From assembly GCA_039888615.1 (NCBI GenBank), contig JBDQQS010000015.1: a stretch of DNA of 64,000 nucleotides; one strand, 5' to 3'. This DNA is from Flavimaribacter sp039888615. GTDB taxonomy: Bacteria > Pseudomonadota > Alphaproteobacteria > Rhizobiales > Rhizobiaceae. Positions 8,511 to 16,616 of this stretch are shown in pieces; positions within the stretch are counted from its first letter, which is position 1; each line of letters opens with the position of its first letter. The translations under genes were made by a program, and so were the position numbers. The notes beneath the pieces are model-generated. The model had not been told where the DNA came from. It searched no databases and saw only the letters and a program-made list of their open reading frames with translations.

Positions 8511-9461
8511 TCAGGACGCGGCTTTCGCTGTAGTCGTACCGGAAGCGCGCCACGCCGGCAGCCCCATGAAACCGCGCCAGGCATGGGCGATTTGCGCGCG
8601 GGTAGCGAACCACACGTCTCCGCGCTCCGACATATGCGTCAGCAGCGCCTTCAACCCGGCAATTCTGCCAGGCCGACCGATGATGCGCTGGTGCAGACCG
8701 ACGGACATCATTTTCGGCGTTGTTTCGCCTTCGGCCCACAGCCAGTCAAAGGCGTCGGCGCAATAGCGGGTGAAATCCGTCCCGAAGACGAACCCGCCGC
8801 CGGGACTGAAGCGCATGTCATTGGTGTCGAAACTGTAGGGAAGCACCACATGAGGCCCGTTTTTCTGCGTCACGACGTAGGGCAGGTCGTCGTTGTAGGC
8901 GTCTGAATCGTAGAGAAACCCGCCATGCTCACATAACAGCCGGCGCGTGTTGACAGACGCAGCCGAGCGGGTGTGCCAACCGACCGGCGCCGTCCCTGCA
9001 ACGTCCTTCAGCACTTCGAACGTCCGGGCTATCACCGCCGCTTCGTGCGCCGCGTCCATATACGCGTGACTTTCCCAGCGATAGCCGTGGCAAGAAATTT
9101 CATGCGCCCTAGAAACAGCTTCCGAAATCAGTTCCGGAGCCCGTTCCGCTGCGCGCGCGCAGGCGCTGACAGTGAGCGGGACATCAAACGAAGCCAGAAG
9201 ATCCAGTATCCGCCTGAACCCCGCGCGCGGACCGTACTCGTAATGGGAGGTCATGCACAGATCCGGCTTTCCCGCCACCTCGTCCACAACTTCATAGACC
9301 GGCTCATTGCGGTCGTCGCCATCGAGAACCGAAAGCTCCGCCCCCTCTTCGAAATTCAGGACGAACGATACGGCGATGCGGGCGCCGCCCGGCCAGCGGA
9401 TCTTCGGAACCGCTGCGCCGTATCCTTTCATATCCCTCGTTGCGTATTGCGACCCGCTCAT
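8511..9461 (-). CDS. Polysaccharide deacetylase family protein, PuuE (allantoinase)-like
   Basis: A 316-residue NodB-fold hydrolase of the PuuE group. Seen: RIAVSFVLNFEEGAE near residue 28, HYEYGPRAGFRRIL, EISCHGYRWESH (a metal-binding-type motif; the PuuE group is metal-independent), GWHTRSAASVNTRRLL and LPYSFDTNDMRF. These match the metal-independent allantoinase and related cyclic-amide hydrolases more than chitin or peptidoglycan deacetylases. There is no signal peptide, consistent with a cytoplasmic amidohydrolase. The gene overlaps the GntR gene by 4 bases (ATGA) and is followed by the racemase, forming a gntR-deacetylase-racemase operon. The substrate may be allantoin or another ureide; this is inference from the pair. 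Confidence 0.82.
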   Translation of the reverse strand: MSGSQYATRDMKGYGAAVPKIRWPGGARIAVSFVLNFEEGAELSVLDGDDRNEPVYEVVDEVAGKPDLCMTSHYEYGPRAGFRRILDLLASFDVPLTVSACARAAERAPELISEAVSRAHEISCHGYRWESHAYMDAAHEAAVIARTFEVLKDVAGTAPVGWHTRSAASVNTRRLLCEHGGFLYDSDAYNDDLPYVVTQKNGPHVVLPYSFDTNDMRFSPGGGFVFGTDFTRYCADAFDWLWAEGETTPKMMSVGLHQRIIGRPGRIAGLKALLTHMSERGDVWFATRAQIAHAWRGFMGLPAWRASGTTTAKAAS

Positions 9462-10165
9462 TTCGGGCCAGCGCCCAGATGCGCAAATGCCGATGCAAGC
9501 GGTTTCGACGGCGGTTTCCTTTGACCCAGATCGAGGCTCGCCATCACGTCCCGCAGGTGGTGGCGCATCGCATGAGCGGCGGCGTCCTCGTCGCCATCGG
9601 CGATACGATCGATCAGCGACGCATGTCCGTCGAGCGAGCAGCCCGACGCGTTGGGTCGCTGGTAAAGCGCCACCACGAGATTGTCCCGAGCGACCAGATC
9701 GCGAACGATATCCGCTACGACCTCGTTTCCGGTGATGCGGGCCAGCTCGCAGTGAAACTCCCCGGTCAGCCGATGGGCGCTGCCAGCCATGTGGCTTGAC
9801 CGCGCCTCATGTTCTTCGGCGAGGATCTCGCGTAACGCCTTGAGGTCCTTAGGGCGGGCCATGCGGGTAGCGGCACGGATGACGCCCTCTTCTATGATCT
9901 GTCGGGCGGCATTCACCGTGCGGGCTTCCTCAACCGACGGACGCGCGACGAATGCGCCTCGCATGGGTTCGATGACCACGATTTTCTGGTCGGTCAACCT
10001 GTGCAGGATCGGCCGTATGCGCGTCTTGGACACCCCGAACACCTTTCCGAGTTCGTCCTGTCCAAGTTTCTCCCCCGGCGCCAGACGTCCCTCGATGATG
10101 GCGTCGGATATCTCGCGCAGGATTTCGCTGTCGGTCAACGCCTGCTTCACGCCACTCACTATCAT
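9458..10165 (-). CDS. GntR-family (FCD) transcriptional regulator
   Basis: A 235-residue regulator with an N-terminal winged HTH (residues about 8-75: SEILREISDAIIEGRLAPGEKLGQDELGKVFGVSKTRIRPILHRLTDQKIV) and a C-terminal FCD ligand-binding domain (about 85-215) with helix EFHCELARITGN. ATG 10165 is preferred because the protein then begins just before the HTH; an in-frame ATG at 10288 adds 41 residues without similarity to the family. It heads the operon with the PuuE-like hydrolase and racemase and is divergent from TRAP operon 1. The 16-bp palindrome at 10368-10383 is its likely operator. Confidence 0.9.
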   Translation of the reverse strand: MIVSGVKQALTDSEILREISDAIIEGRLAPGEKLGQDELGKVFGVSKTRIRPILHRLTDQKIVVIEPMRGAFVARPSVEEARTVNAARQIIEEGVIRAATRMARPKDLKALREILAEEHEARSSHMAGSAHRLTGEFHCELARITGNEVVADIVRDLVARDNLVVALYQRPNASGCSLDGHASLIDRIADGDEDAAAHAMRHHLRDVMASLDLGQRKPPSKPLASAFAHLGAGPK

Positions 10166-10367
10166 GCCTGGATCGTATCCTATTTCTCTAGATAAAACAG
10201 GTTTGAAAGAAGACTTTGCGCCAGACACGAACCGGCGCAAATTCTGTATATCGATCCATGAACGCAGTTGTCCATCTGATTCATACATATATTTGCTGAT
10301 TTTCCGTCAATATGCTGAAAATTTGTGCAGGAAAATTTGATCGCATATAAATTCGCCTTATTTTTTT

Positions 10368-10383
10368 AAATCGTATACGATTT
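10368..10383. promoter_or_regulatory. 16-bp perfect palindrome, probable GntR operator
   Basis: AAATCGTATACGATTT is a perfect 16-bp palindrome in the AT-rich part of the 306-base gap between the divergent gntR and dctP genes. Its core TCGTATACGA fits the T-N-G-T...A-C-N-A pattern bound by FadR/FCD-type GntR regulators. It lies 88 bases before the dctP start codon, close to where a promoter would be. The rest of the gap holds no gene that I can see. Confidence 0.7.
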
Positions 10384-10471
10384 TTGTTGCAATTGATATC
10401 CGATAGTGATGCACTTCTTCCTGCGCCCGCAGTGCGGGACCAACAACAGCAAACAGACGGGAACCGGAACA

Positions 10472-11458
10472 ATGAACCTAAGGCGCACATTCAAAGCCCT
10501 CCTCGCCGCCGCGGCGTTGAGCGCCGCCGCCTCGACGGCGTCTGCCGAAACTAGCTGGATCATGGCGAGCGGATACGCCGATTCCAATTTCATGACCCAG
10601 AACATTCAGAAATTCATCGAGGATGTTGAGACGGCGACCAACGGCGAACTGAAAATCACACTGCATTCCAACGGCACGCTCATCAAGCTCGACGGGATAC
10701 GCCGCGCAGTGCAGACCAATCAGGTCCAGATCGGAGAGGTCCGTCTCGGCTCCTATTCGAACGAAGATCCGATGTACAACCTCGCAGGCCTGCCGTTCGT
10801 GGCTGGTGACTACGAAAGCGCCTGGAAGCTCATGGAGGCGCAAAAGCCGTATTTCGACGCCATGTTCGACGGTCTTGGTTTCAAGGCGCTCGCCTATCAG
10901 CCGTGGCCGGGACAGGGTTTCTACACCAAGGAGCCTGTGAACGGCCTTGCCGATTTCGAAGGTCAGAAACTGCGCATCTATTCCAAGGCCACGCAGGACA
11001 TGGGCAACGCGCTCGGCTTCGAAGCGACCATTCTGCCTTTCGCGGAAATTCCCCAGGCTTTCGCGACCGGCCTCATAGACGCGCTGTTCACCAGTCCCCA
11101 GACCGGCATCGACATCCAGGCCTGGGATAACACCAACGATTTCACCGCTGCCGGCGCCATCTACACAAAGAACGCCATCATCGTGAACAAGGAGGCTTTC
11201 GAGTCGCTACCCGAAAAGGCGCAGGCGGCCCTGATTGCGGCTGGCGAAGCCGCGACGATCCGTGGCTGGGAAATGAGCAAGGCCATTTACGGCGAACAGC
11301 TCGACATACTCAAGTCCAACGGAATGACAGTGACGGAAGCCCCGGCCGAGATCATCGAGAAGCTGAAGGAAATCGGCGGCGTGATGATGCAGGAATGGCA
11401 GGCGACGGCCTCGCCCGAGGCGATCGCCGTGCTGGAAGCCTATCAGTCAAGCATGTAG
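10472..11458 (+). CDS. dctP: TRAP transporter substrate-binding protein (TRAP system 1)
   Basis: A 328-residue DctP-type periplasmic binding protein. It begins with an Ala-rich signal peptide (MNLRRTFKALLAAAALSAAASTASA, cleavage before ETSW). The DctP core includes LRIYSKATQDMGNALGFEATILPFAEIPQAFATGLIDALFTSP, containing the family arginine-type and dimer regions. It captures an unidentified organic acid or ureide for the DctQM permease. ATG 10472 gives the signal peptide at the N-terminus. A strong hairpin (11478-11509) separates it from dctQ. The divergent GntR regulator and palindrome suggest substrate-responsive control together with the PuuE-like/racemase operon. Confidence 0.92.
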   Translation: MNLRRTFKALLAAAALSAAASTASAETSWIMASGYADSNFMTQNIQKFIEDVETATNGELKITLHSNGTLIKLDGIRRAVQTNQVQIGEVRLGSYSNEDPMYNLAGLPFVAGDYESAWKLMEAQKPYFDAMFDGLGFKALAYQPWPGQGFYTKEPVNGLADFEGQKLRIYSKATQDMGNALGFEATILPFAEIPQAFATGLIDALFTSPQTGIDIQAWDNTNDFTAAGAIYTKNAIIVNKEAFESLPEKAQAALIAAGEAATIRGWEMSKAIYGEQLDILKSNGMTVTEAPAEIIEKLKEIGGVMMQEWQATASPEAIAVLEAYQSSM

Positions 11459-11477
11459 CTTCTGGATGCAACGCAAT

Positions 11478-11509
11478 CCGCTCCCGCTTCCGTCAGGAAA
11501 CGGGAGCGG
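11478..11509 (+). promoter_or_regulatory. Intercistronic hairpin between dctP and dctQ (TRAP 1)
   Basis: CCGCTCCCG (11478-11486) pairs with CGGGAGCGG (11501-11509), extended inward by TTCC/GGAA after one mismatch, leaving a GTCA loop. There is no U-run, so it is more likely an mRNA-stabilising or attenuating element than a full terminator. It favours dctQ starting at 11547 rather than 11466. Confidence 0.7.
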
Positions 11510-11546
11510 GCAGGGTGCAGGCAGGCGCAATAGCCGGGACAAGCTG

Positions 11547-12071
11547 ATGCGAAAAGGACTGGATCTTCTCTATACCGCGAGCGGCGGCGTTGCGGCCGTG
11601 TGCCTGTTCATGATCGCCGTGACCATTGTCGCCCAGATCGCAGGTCGCCTTGTCGGCGTGACCATCGACTCGACAGAAAGCGGCGGCTTCTTTCTTGCCG
11701 GCGCCACCTTCATGGGCATGGCCTACACGCTGAAGACTGGCGGCCATGTGCGCGTCTCGCTGCTCGTTTCAAGATTCAGGGGCCGCGCGGCTCTGCTGTC
11801 GGATATCTGGATATGCGCCTTCGCCATGGTCGGGTGCGGTTTTCTGACCTGGCACACGTTCTTGATGACGCACGATTCCTGGCGCTTCGGAGATCTCAGC
11901 CCCGGTCTTCTCGCAGTGCCCTTCTGGATCCCGCAATCGGTCATGCTGACGGGGCTTGCTATTCTCACCATCGCCTTCGCCGATGAACTGGTGCTGGCGA
12001 TGCGCAACCGGACGCCGGGCTACGCACGACCTCGCGACGGCGCGCTCGAAGGCGCCGAAGAAGCGGAATGA
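11547..12071 (+). CDS. dctQ: TRAP transporter small permease (TRAP system 1)
   Basis: A 174-residue DctQ-type membrane protein with four predicted membrane segments, starting MRKGLDLLYTASGGVAAVCLFMIAVTIVAQIAGR. It contains the DctQ feature FFLAGATFMGMAYTLKTGGHVRVSLL near residue 50. DctQ pairs with DctM to form the Na+-driven importer. ATG 11547 is preferred, with GGGA upstream, since an alternative ATG at 11466 would translate through the intercistronic hairpin and add a Gly/Pro-rich tail unlike the family. dctM follows 22 bases after its stop codon. Confidence 0.88.
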   Translation: MRKGLDLLYTASGGVAAVCLFMIAVTIVAQIAGRLVGVTIDSTESGGFFLAGATFMGMAYTLKTGGHVRVSLLVSRFRGRAALLSDIWICAFAMVGCGFLTWHTFLMTHDSWRFGDLSPGLLAVPFWIPQSVMLTGLAILTIAFADELVLAMRNRTPGYARPRDGALEGAEEAE

Positions 12072-12093
12072 ACAAGCACAAGAGGCCGGCGCA

Positions 12094-13398
12094 ATGGAAA
12101 TCCTGACGATCACCGGCATTCTCGGCCTCATCCTCCTGGCCCTGCTGGCCGGTGGGTTGTGGATTGGCATAACACTCGCGGCTGCAGGATATGTGGCCAT
12201 AGCGGTTTTCTCGCCTGCTCCCGCCGGTTCGCTGATGGCCACCACATTGTGGGACAACAGCTGGAACTGGGCGCTGACCGCCCTGCCCCTTTTTGTCTGG
12301 ATGGGCGAGATCCTGGTTCGATCCCGGCTTTCCGAAGACATGTTTTCAGGCCTTGCGCCCTGGCTCGACCGGCTTCCGGGAAGACTGCTTCACGTCAACA
12401 TCGTCGGTTGCGGAGTGATGGCGGCTGTCGCCGGCTCCTCCGCCGTGACCTGCGCGACGGTCGGCCGGATGAGTCTGCCCGAACTGCAACGTCGGGGCTA
12501 CAGCGAGGACATGGCCATCGGCACTCTGGCCGGTTCCGGAACGCTTGGTCTGCTGATCCCGCCTTCGATCATGATGATCGTCTATGGCATTTCCGCGCAG
12601 CAGTCGATTTCGCGCCTGTTCATCGCCGGCGTCATTCCCGGCCTTCTGATCATGGGGCTCTTCATGGGTTATGTCATGGTCTGGTCGGCGTTCAACAGGA
12701 AATCCGTGCCGCCAGCCGACGACGCGCTGCCGATTCTTGAAAAACTGCGCCGGTCCCGCCGGCTCATTCCCATAATCCTTCTGATAGCCATGGTCATCGG
12801 CTCCATTTATGGCGGCTATGCAACGCCAACCGAGGCCGCGACGCTCGGAGTCTTCGGCGCGCTCGGCCTTGCCTGGATCACCAGCGCGCTGTCCTGGCGA
12901 AGTTTTGTTGACAGTCTGATGGCGGCGATGCGCACCAGTTGCATGATCACCGCAATTATCCTGGGCGCCGCCTTTCTGTCGGTCGGCATGGCGTTTCTCG
13001 GCATTCCGCTAAAGCTGGCCGCCTGGGTCGCGGAACTCGGGCTGTCGCCAATGCTCCTGCTCCTGCTCCTGACCCTCATTTACATCGTCCTTGGCTGTTT
13101 TCTCGAGGGCGCCTCGATGATCGTTCTGACCACATCGGTCGCGCTGCCGATGGTGGTGAGCGCCGGGTTCGACCCGATCTGGTTCGGCATCTATCTGATT
13201 ATCGTCGTGGAAATGGCGCAGCTTACGCCGCCGGTCGGCTTCAATCTTTTCGTCCTTCACGGCATGAGCGGACGCGATATGTGGACAGTCACCAAGGCGT
13301 CCGCCCCGTTTTTTGGTTTGCTCGTGCTGGGCGTCCTGCTGCTCACGCTCATGCCCGGACTGGCGACGTTCCTTCCGACATTGATGTTGTCCCGATAA
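12094..13398 (+). CDS. dctM: TRAP transporter large permease (TRAP system 1)
   Basis: A 434-residue DctM membrane protein, close to the usual 425-435 length, with about 12 hydrophobic segments. Family signatures visible are VAGSSAVTCATVGRMSLPELQRRGY, GTLGLLIPPSIMMIVYG, GGYATPTEAATLGVFGAL and QLTPPVGFNLFVLHG. It forms the transport channel for the substrate delivered by the DctP at 10472. ATG 12094 begins the first hydrophobic segment. It is the last gene of the dctPQM operon; the pseudogene begins about 100 bases downstream. Confidence 0.93.
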   Translation: MEILTITGILGLILLALLAGGLWIGITLAAAGYVAIAVFSPAPAGSLMATTLWDNSWNWALTALPLFVWMGEILVRSRLSEDMFSGLAPWLDRLPGRLLHVNIVGCGVMAAVAGSSAVTCATVGRMSLPELQRRGYSEDMAIGTLAGSGTLGLLIPPSIMMIVYGISAQQSISRLFIAGVIPGLLIMGLFMGYVMVWSAFNRKSVPPADDALPILEKLRRSRRLIPIILLIAMVIGSIYGGYATPTEAATLGVFGALGLAWITSALSWRSFVDSLMAAMRTSCMITAIILGAAFLSVGMAFLGIPLKLAAWVAELGLSPMLLLLLLTLIYIVLGCFLEGASMIVLTTSVALPMVVSAGFDPIWFGIYLIIVVEMAQLTPPVGFNLFVLHGMSGRDMWTVTKASAPFFGLLVLGVLLLTLMPGLATFLPTLMLSR

Positions 13399-13500
13399 AT
13401 CCCTTTCGTCCTGTTCCCTGATTGTGTAGCCGACCGGACGATAATCGCTTGTTCCTCCTGCGGGTCCGCTTTGCCGCGCCAAAAACAGGAGGAGAATACC

Positions 13501-14407
13501 CTGAGCGACGCCAACAAGATCCTGCTGCCGACATCTCTCGTCGGGTCCTAAGCCATGCCGCAATGGCTGATCGACCACAACAAGCCTGCCGGCCGGTTTC
13601 CGCCGCGCACCCGCGCCAGGAAATTGTGGCGTGTCGACAAAGCTATTCCAACCGCTTCGCAACCGCGCTTGAAGGCGTCGACATCGACAATCCGGGAATC
13701 GCGCTCGACCGATCCGGCCATCCCAATCCGGTGCGGCGCGTGGTCGGAAAGATCCGCCGCAAACATGCCGTCGAAGTCGAGGACGTGAGATTCCTTCGCG
13801 CCAACACCGACCGCCGCATCAAGATCACCGTGCCTGGCCCCTACACCATGTCGCAGCAGGCGCAGAACGATTTTTACGACAGCGACGCCGAAATGGCGAT
13901 GGACTACGCCGCTGCCGCCAACGAGGAAATTCGCGACCTGTTTGAAGCCGACGTCGGCGCCGACATCGTCCAGTTCGACGAACCCTACATGCATGCGCGG
14001 CCGCGGAAACCTGAAGAATACGGGCCTAATGCGTTGAACCGCGCTTGACGGCGCCGAGGGCGAGACAGCCTTGCATATCTGCTTCGGTTATGCGGCGATC
14101 ATCCACGAATGTCCGGAAGGCTATTCCTTCCTGCCGCAGTTTTCGGCCTGCAAATGCAACGCCGTTTCAATCGAAACCGCCCAGTCCAACGTGGATTGCA
14201 GTGTGCTGGAAACGCTTGCCCGACAAGACCGTTGAAACGGCCGACGTGGTCGCCGGGCGCATTCGAAAGGGCCTGAAACATCACCCGACGGACAAGATCG
14301 TCGTCGCGCCCGATTGCGGCCTGAAGTACCTGCCGCGCGATATCGCCTTCGGGAAAATGAAGGCCATGGCTGACGGCGCCGTGATCGTCAGGAAAGAGCT
14401 GCAGTAG
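13501..14407 (+). pseudogene. Decayed cobalamin-independent methionine synthase (MetE C-terminal-like) gene
   Basis: Conserved blocks of a MetE/UroD-fold methyltransferase occur in order but in three frames: LPTSLVGS-stop-AMPQWLIDHNKPAGRFPPR (frame of 13501), YSNRFATALEGVDIDNPGIAL to HARPRKPEEYGPNALNRA (to a stop at 14046-14048), LDGAEGETALHICFGYAAIIHECPEGYSF (to a stop near 14233), then LPDKTVETADVVAGRI to CGLKYLPRDIAFGKMKAMADGA ending at TAG 14405. Lesions: the expected ATG after the AGGAGGAG ribosome site is CTG; Tyr codon changed to TAA near 13549; a loss of roughly 35 codons around 13635-13650 that removes the conserved D-G-E region; a frameshift near 14045; another near 14217; and about 14 codons missing after DKTV. 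The protein would have been a roughly 370-residue methyltransferase. It lies downstream of TRAP operon 1 and is clearly non-functional unless the sequence is wrong. Confidence 0.88.
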
Positions 14408-14418
14408 CCGGCGACCGT

Positions 14419-14640
14419 TCAGCTTTCATCCGGGCCGCCGTCATGGCGCCGCTTGTAAAGGCCGCGCAACCAGAAGACGGCGAAGAAGGCAAGCACACAC
14501 AGCACGGCGATCACGATGGCGAGCCAGGGTGAGATTTCACCGAGAAACAGCATGATCTGCGGCATGAAGTAGAACAGGCCGAAGGCCCCGGCGAGGATGA
14601 TCGCCGCCGCGAGCGCGGAGGCGCGGTCATTCCTGGTCAT
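14419..14640 (-). CDS. Small two-helix membrane protein, function unknown
   Basis: A 73-residue protein with two clear membrane segments (about residues 8-32 and 37-60: AAAIILAGAFGLFYFMPQIMLFL and SPWLAIVIAVLCVLAFFAVFWL) and a basic, then acidic, C-terminal tail (RGLYKRRHDGGPDES). Its start overlaps the end of the GNAT gene by 14 bases, suggesting co-transcription and coupling. I do not recognise a family. The hydrophobic pattern and the overlap make it a likely real gene. Confidence 0.6.
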   Translation of the reverse strand: MTRNDRASALAAAIILAGAFGLFYFMPQIMLFLGEISPWLAIVIAVLCVLAFFAVFWLRGLYKRRHDGGPDES

Positions 14641-15325
14641 TGGACGTCCTTTCTGGTCTCATCTCTTCAAGCTTTCGGATCTGCCTGCCCTCACCATCGA
14701 AATTTGTTTGATCGAGCCATTGCTCGAACGCATTGCGAAGGGCCGGCCACTCAGCATCGATGATCGAGAACCACGCGGTGTCGCGGTTTCTGCCCTTGAC
14801 GACGGCGGCCTGCCTGAAAACGCCTTCCGGCGTCATGCCGAAACGCAGCGCCGCGCGTTTGGAGGGCGCGTTCGCATTGTCGCATTTCCATTCGAAACGC
14901 CGATAGCCAAGCGTATCGAATACATAGCGAGCAAATAGGAAAAAGGCTTCGGTCGTGACTGGCGTCTGGGCAATCAGGCTGCTCCAGTAGATATGGCCGA
15001 TCTCGATGACGCCCATCCCTTGCGTGATTCGCATCAGGGTCTGGCGACCGCCGATGACGCCGTTCGCCTTGTCGATCACGACGAAGTAGAGCGGATCGTC
15101 GCTTGCCTGCGCGGTTTCTAGCCAGGGCTGGAAATCGGCGCGGGAAGACGGCGGGATTTCCGGCAGATAGGTGAATCGCGCGGCTGCGTCGTCCACAGTA
15201 GCGGCGGAAAACAGACCGTTCCCGTGCCTGGCCGCCGACAGCGGCTCCATCCGGGCGAAGCGGCCTTCCAGCGTCGTGCGTTCGGGCCGGGAACATCCGG
15301 TCCAGTGTTCGAGGTTTCGTGCCAT
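14627..15325 (-). CDS. GNAT family N-acetyltransferase (RimJ/RimL type)
   Basis: A 232-residue acetyltransferase. Seen: DPLYFVVIDKANGVIGGRQTLMRI (beta strands of the GNAT core), GVIEIGHIYWSSLIAQTPVTTEAFFLFARYVFDTLGYRRFEWKCDNANAPSKRAALRFGM, with the N-x-x-S-x-x-x-A motif of RimL-like enzymes, and EGVFRQAAVVKGRNRDTAWFSIID. It transfers acetyl groups from acetyl-CoA to an amine; the substrate is not predictable. It is divergent from the aminotransferase gene at 15429. Confidence 0.88.
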   Translation of the reverse strand: MARNLEHWTGCSRPERTTLEGRFARMEPLSAARHGNGLFSAATVDDAAARFTYLPEIPPSSRADFQPWLETAQASDDPLYFVVIDKANGVIGGRQTLMRITQGMGVIEIGHIYWSSLIAQTPVTTEAFFLFARYVFDTLGYRRFEWKCDNANAPSKRAALRFGMTPEGVFRQAAVVKGRNRDTAWFSIIDAEWPALRNAFEQWLDQTNFDGEGRQIRKLEEMRPERTSNDQE

Positions 15326-15375
15326 TGCGCCCGATCTGCATGTTTACGGATATTCATCTACAGGTTAGAGCAGGT

Positions 15376-15399
15376 CGTGACCAGATCGAACAGGTCACG
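15376..15399. promoter_or_regulatory. Inverted repeat between divergent GNAT and aminotransferase genes
   Basis: CGTGACC and GGTCACG form a perfect 7-bp inverted repeat with a 10-base spacer, about 30 bases before the GTG of the aminotransferase. It could be an operator for either gene. No local regulator gene is adjacent. Confidence 0.35.
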
Positions 15400-15428
15400 G
15401 ACAGACCATTGAATTTTGGGAGAGAGAT

Positions 15429-16598
15429 GTGAAAACCGTTGCGGCCTTCGACCGCCTGGGGGAGGAAAACGCCTTCGCCGTTCTTGCCCGCGCAGCAGCC
15501 TTGCAGGCTTCGGGCCGGGACGTCATCAATCTCGGAATCGGCCAGCCGGACTTCAAGACGCCGGCGCATATCGTCGAAGCGGCCGTGAAGGCGCTGCGCG
15601 ACGGCCAGCATGGCTATACGCCCGCAAACGGACTTCAGGCGACCCGCGAAGCCGTCGTTCGCCGAACCCTGACCACGACCGGCGTCGAGGTCCCGGCGGA
15701 TCGCGTGATGATCATGCCCGGCGGCAAGCCGACCATGTTTGCAGCGATCATCATGTTTGGCGAGCCGGGCGCCGAAATCCTCTATCCAGACCCCGGCTTT
15801 CCGATCTACCGTTCGATGATCGACTATTCGGGCGCGACGGCCGTGCCGGTGCCGATCCGGGAGGAAAACGGCTTTGCTTTCTCCGCCGAGGAAACACTGT
15901 CGCTGATCACCGACCGCACGCGGTTGCTGATTATCAATTCACCGGCCAATCCCACGGGAGGGGTGACGCCCCGCGCAGAGGTCGAGAAGCTGGTTGCGGG
16001 TCTCGAAAAATTCCCCGACGTCGCGATCCTCTCCGACGAAATCTACGACGTCATGACCTATGACGGCGAGACGCATACGTCGCTGTTGACCTTTCCGGAG
16101 ATCCGCGACCGACTGATTGTGCTTAACGGCTGGTCCAAAACGTGGGCCATGACCGGATGGCGCATGGGCTGGTCGATCTGGCCGGACGGTCTCTATGACA
16201 ATGTGCGCAAGCTGGCGGTCAATTGCTGGTCCTGCGTCAATGCGCCGAGCCAGTTCGCCGGCGTTGCGGCGATCGACGGTCCGCAGGACGAGGTCGACGC
16301 GATGATCGCCTCCTTCGACCGGCGCCGCAGGCTGGTGACCGAAAAACTCGAAAGCGTGAAAGGCGTGAGCTGCATCCTGCCCAAGGGCGCCTTCTACGCC
16401 TTCGCCAATATTCGCGACACCGGCTGGAAATCCAAAAAGCTGGCCTCGGCCCTCCTCGAGGAAACCGGGGTCGCCACCGTCGGCGGTCCCGATTTCGGCA
16501 CGTTGGGCGAAGGCTATATCCGCCTCTCCTGCGCCGCTTCCGACGATGACATCATCGCCGCGATCGAGCGGATCGACCGGTTTCTCATTGCGGCGTGA
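15429..16598 (+). CDS. Class I/II pyridoxal-phosphate aminotransferase
   Basis: A 389-residue fold-type I aminotransferase of the AspC/AlaA-like group. Seen: INLGIGQPDFKTP near residue 33, HGYTPANGLQATREA, NSPANPTGG at about 170-178, LSDEIYDVMTYD, and the PLP lysine K237 in NGWSKTWAMTGWRMGW. It interconverts an amino acid and a 2-oxo acid; donor specificity cannot be read. The start is GTG 15429, supported by GGGAGAG about 5 bases upstream; the overlapping ATG at 15427 is followed directly by TGA and cannot be used. It is convergent with TRAP operon 2. Confidence 0.9.
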   Translation: MKTVAAFDRLGEENAFAVLARAAALQASGRDVINLGIGQPDFKTPAHIVEAAVKALRDGQHGYTPANGLQATREAVVRRTLTTTGVEVPADRVMIMPGGKPTMFAAIIMFGEPGAEILYPDPGFPIYRSMIDYSGATAVPVPIREENGFAFSAEETLSLITDRTRLLIINSPANPTGGVTPRAEVEKLVAGLEKFPDVAILSDEIYDVMTYDGETHTSLLTFPEIRDRLIVLNGWSKTWAMTGWRMGWSIWPDGLYDNVRKLAVNCWSCVNAPSQFAGVAAIDGPQDEVDAMIASFDRRRRLVTEKLESVKGVSCILPKGAFYAFANIRDTGWKSKKLASALLEETGVATVGGPDFGTLGEGYIRLSCAASDDDIIAAIERIDRFLIAA

Positions 16599-16616
16599 CG
16601 CCGAATTGGCCGCCGC

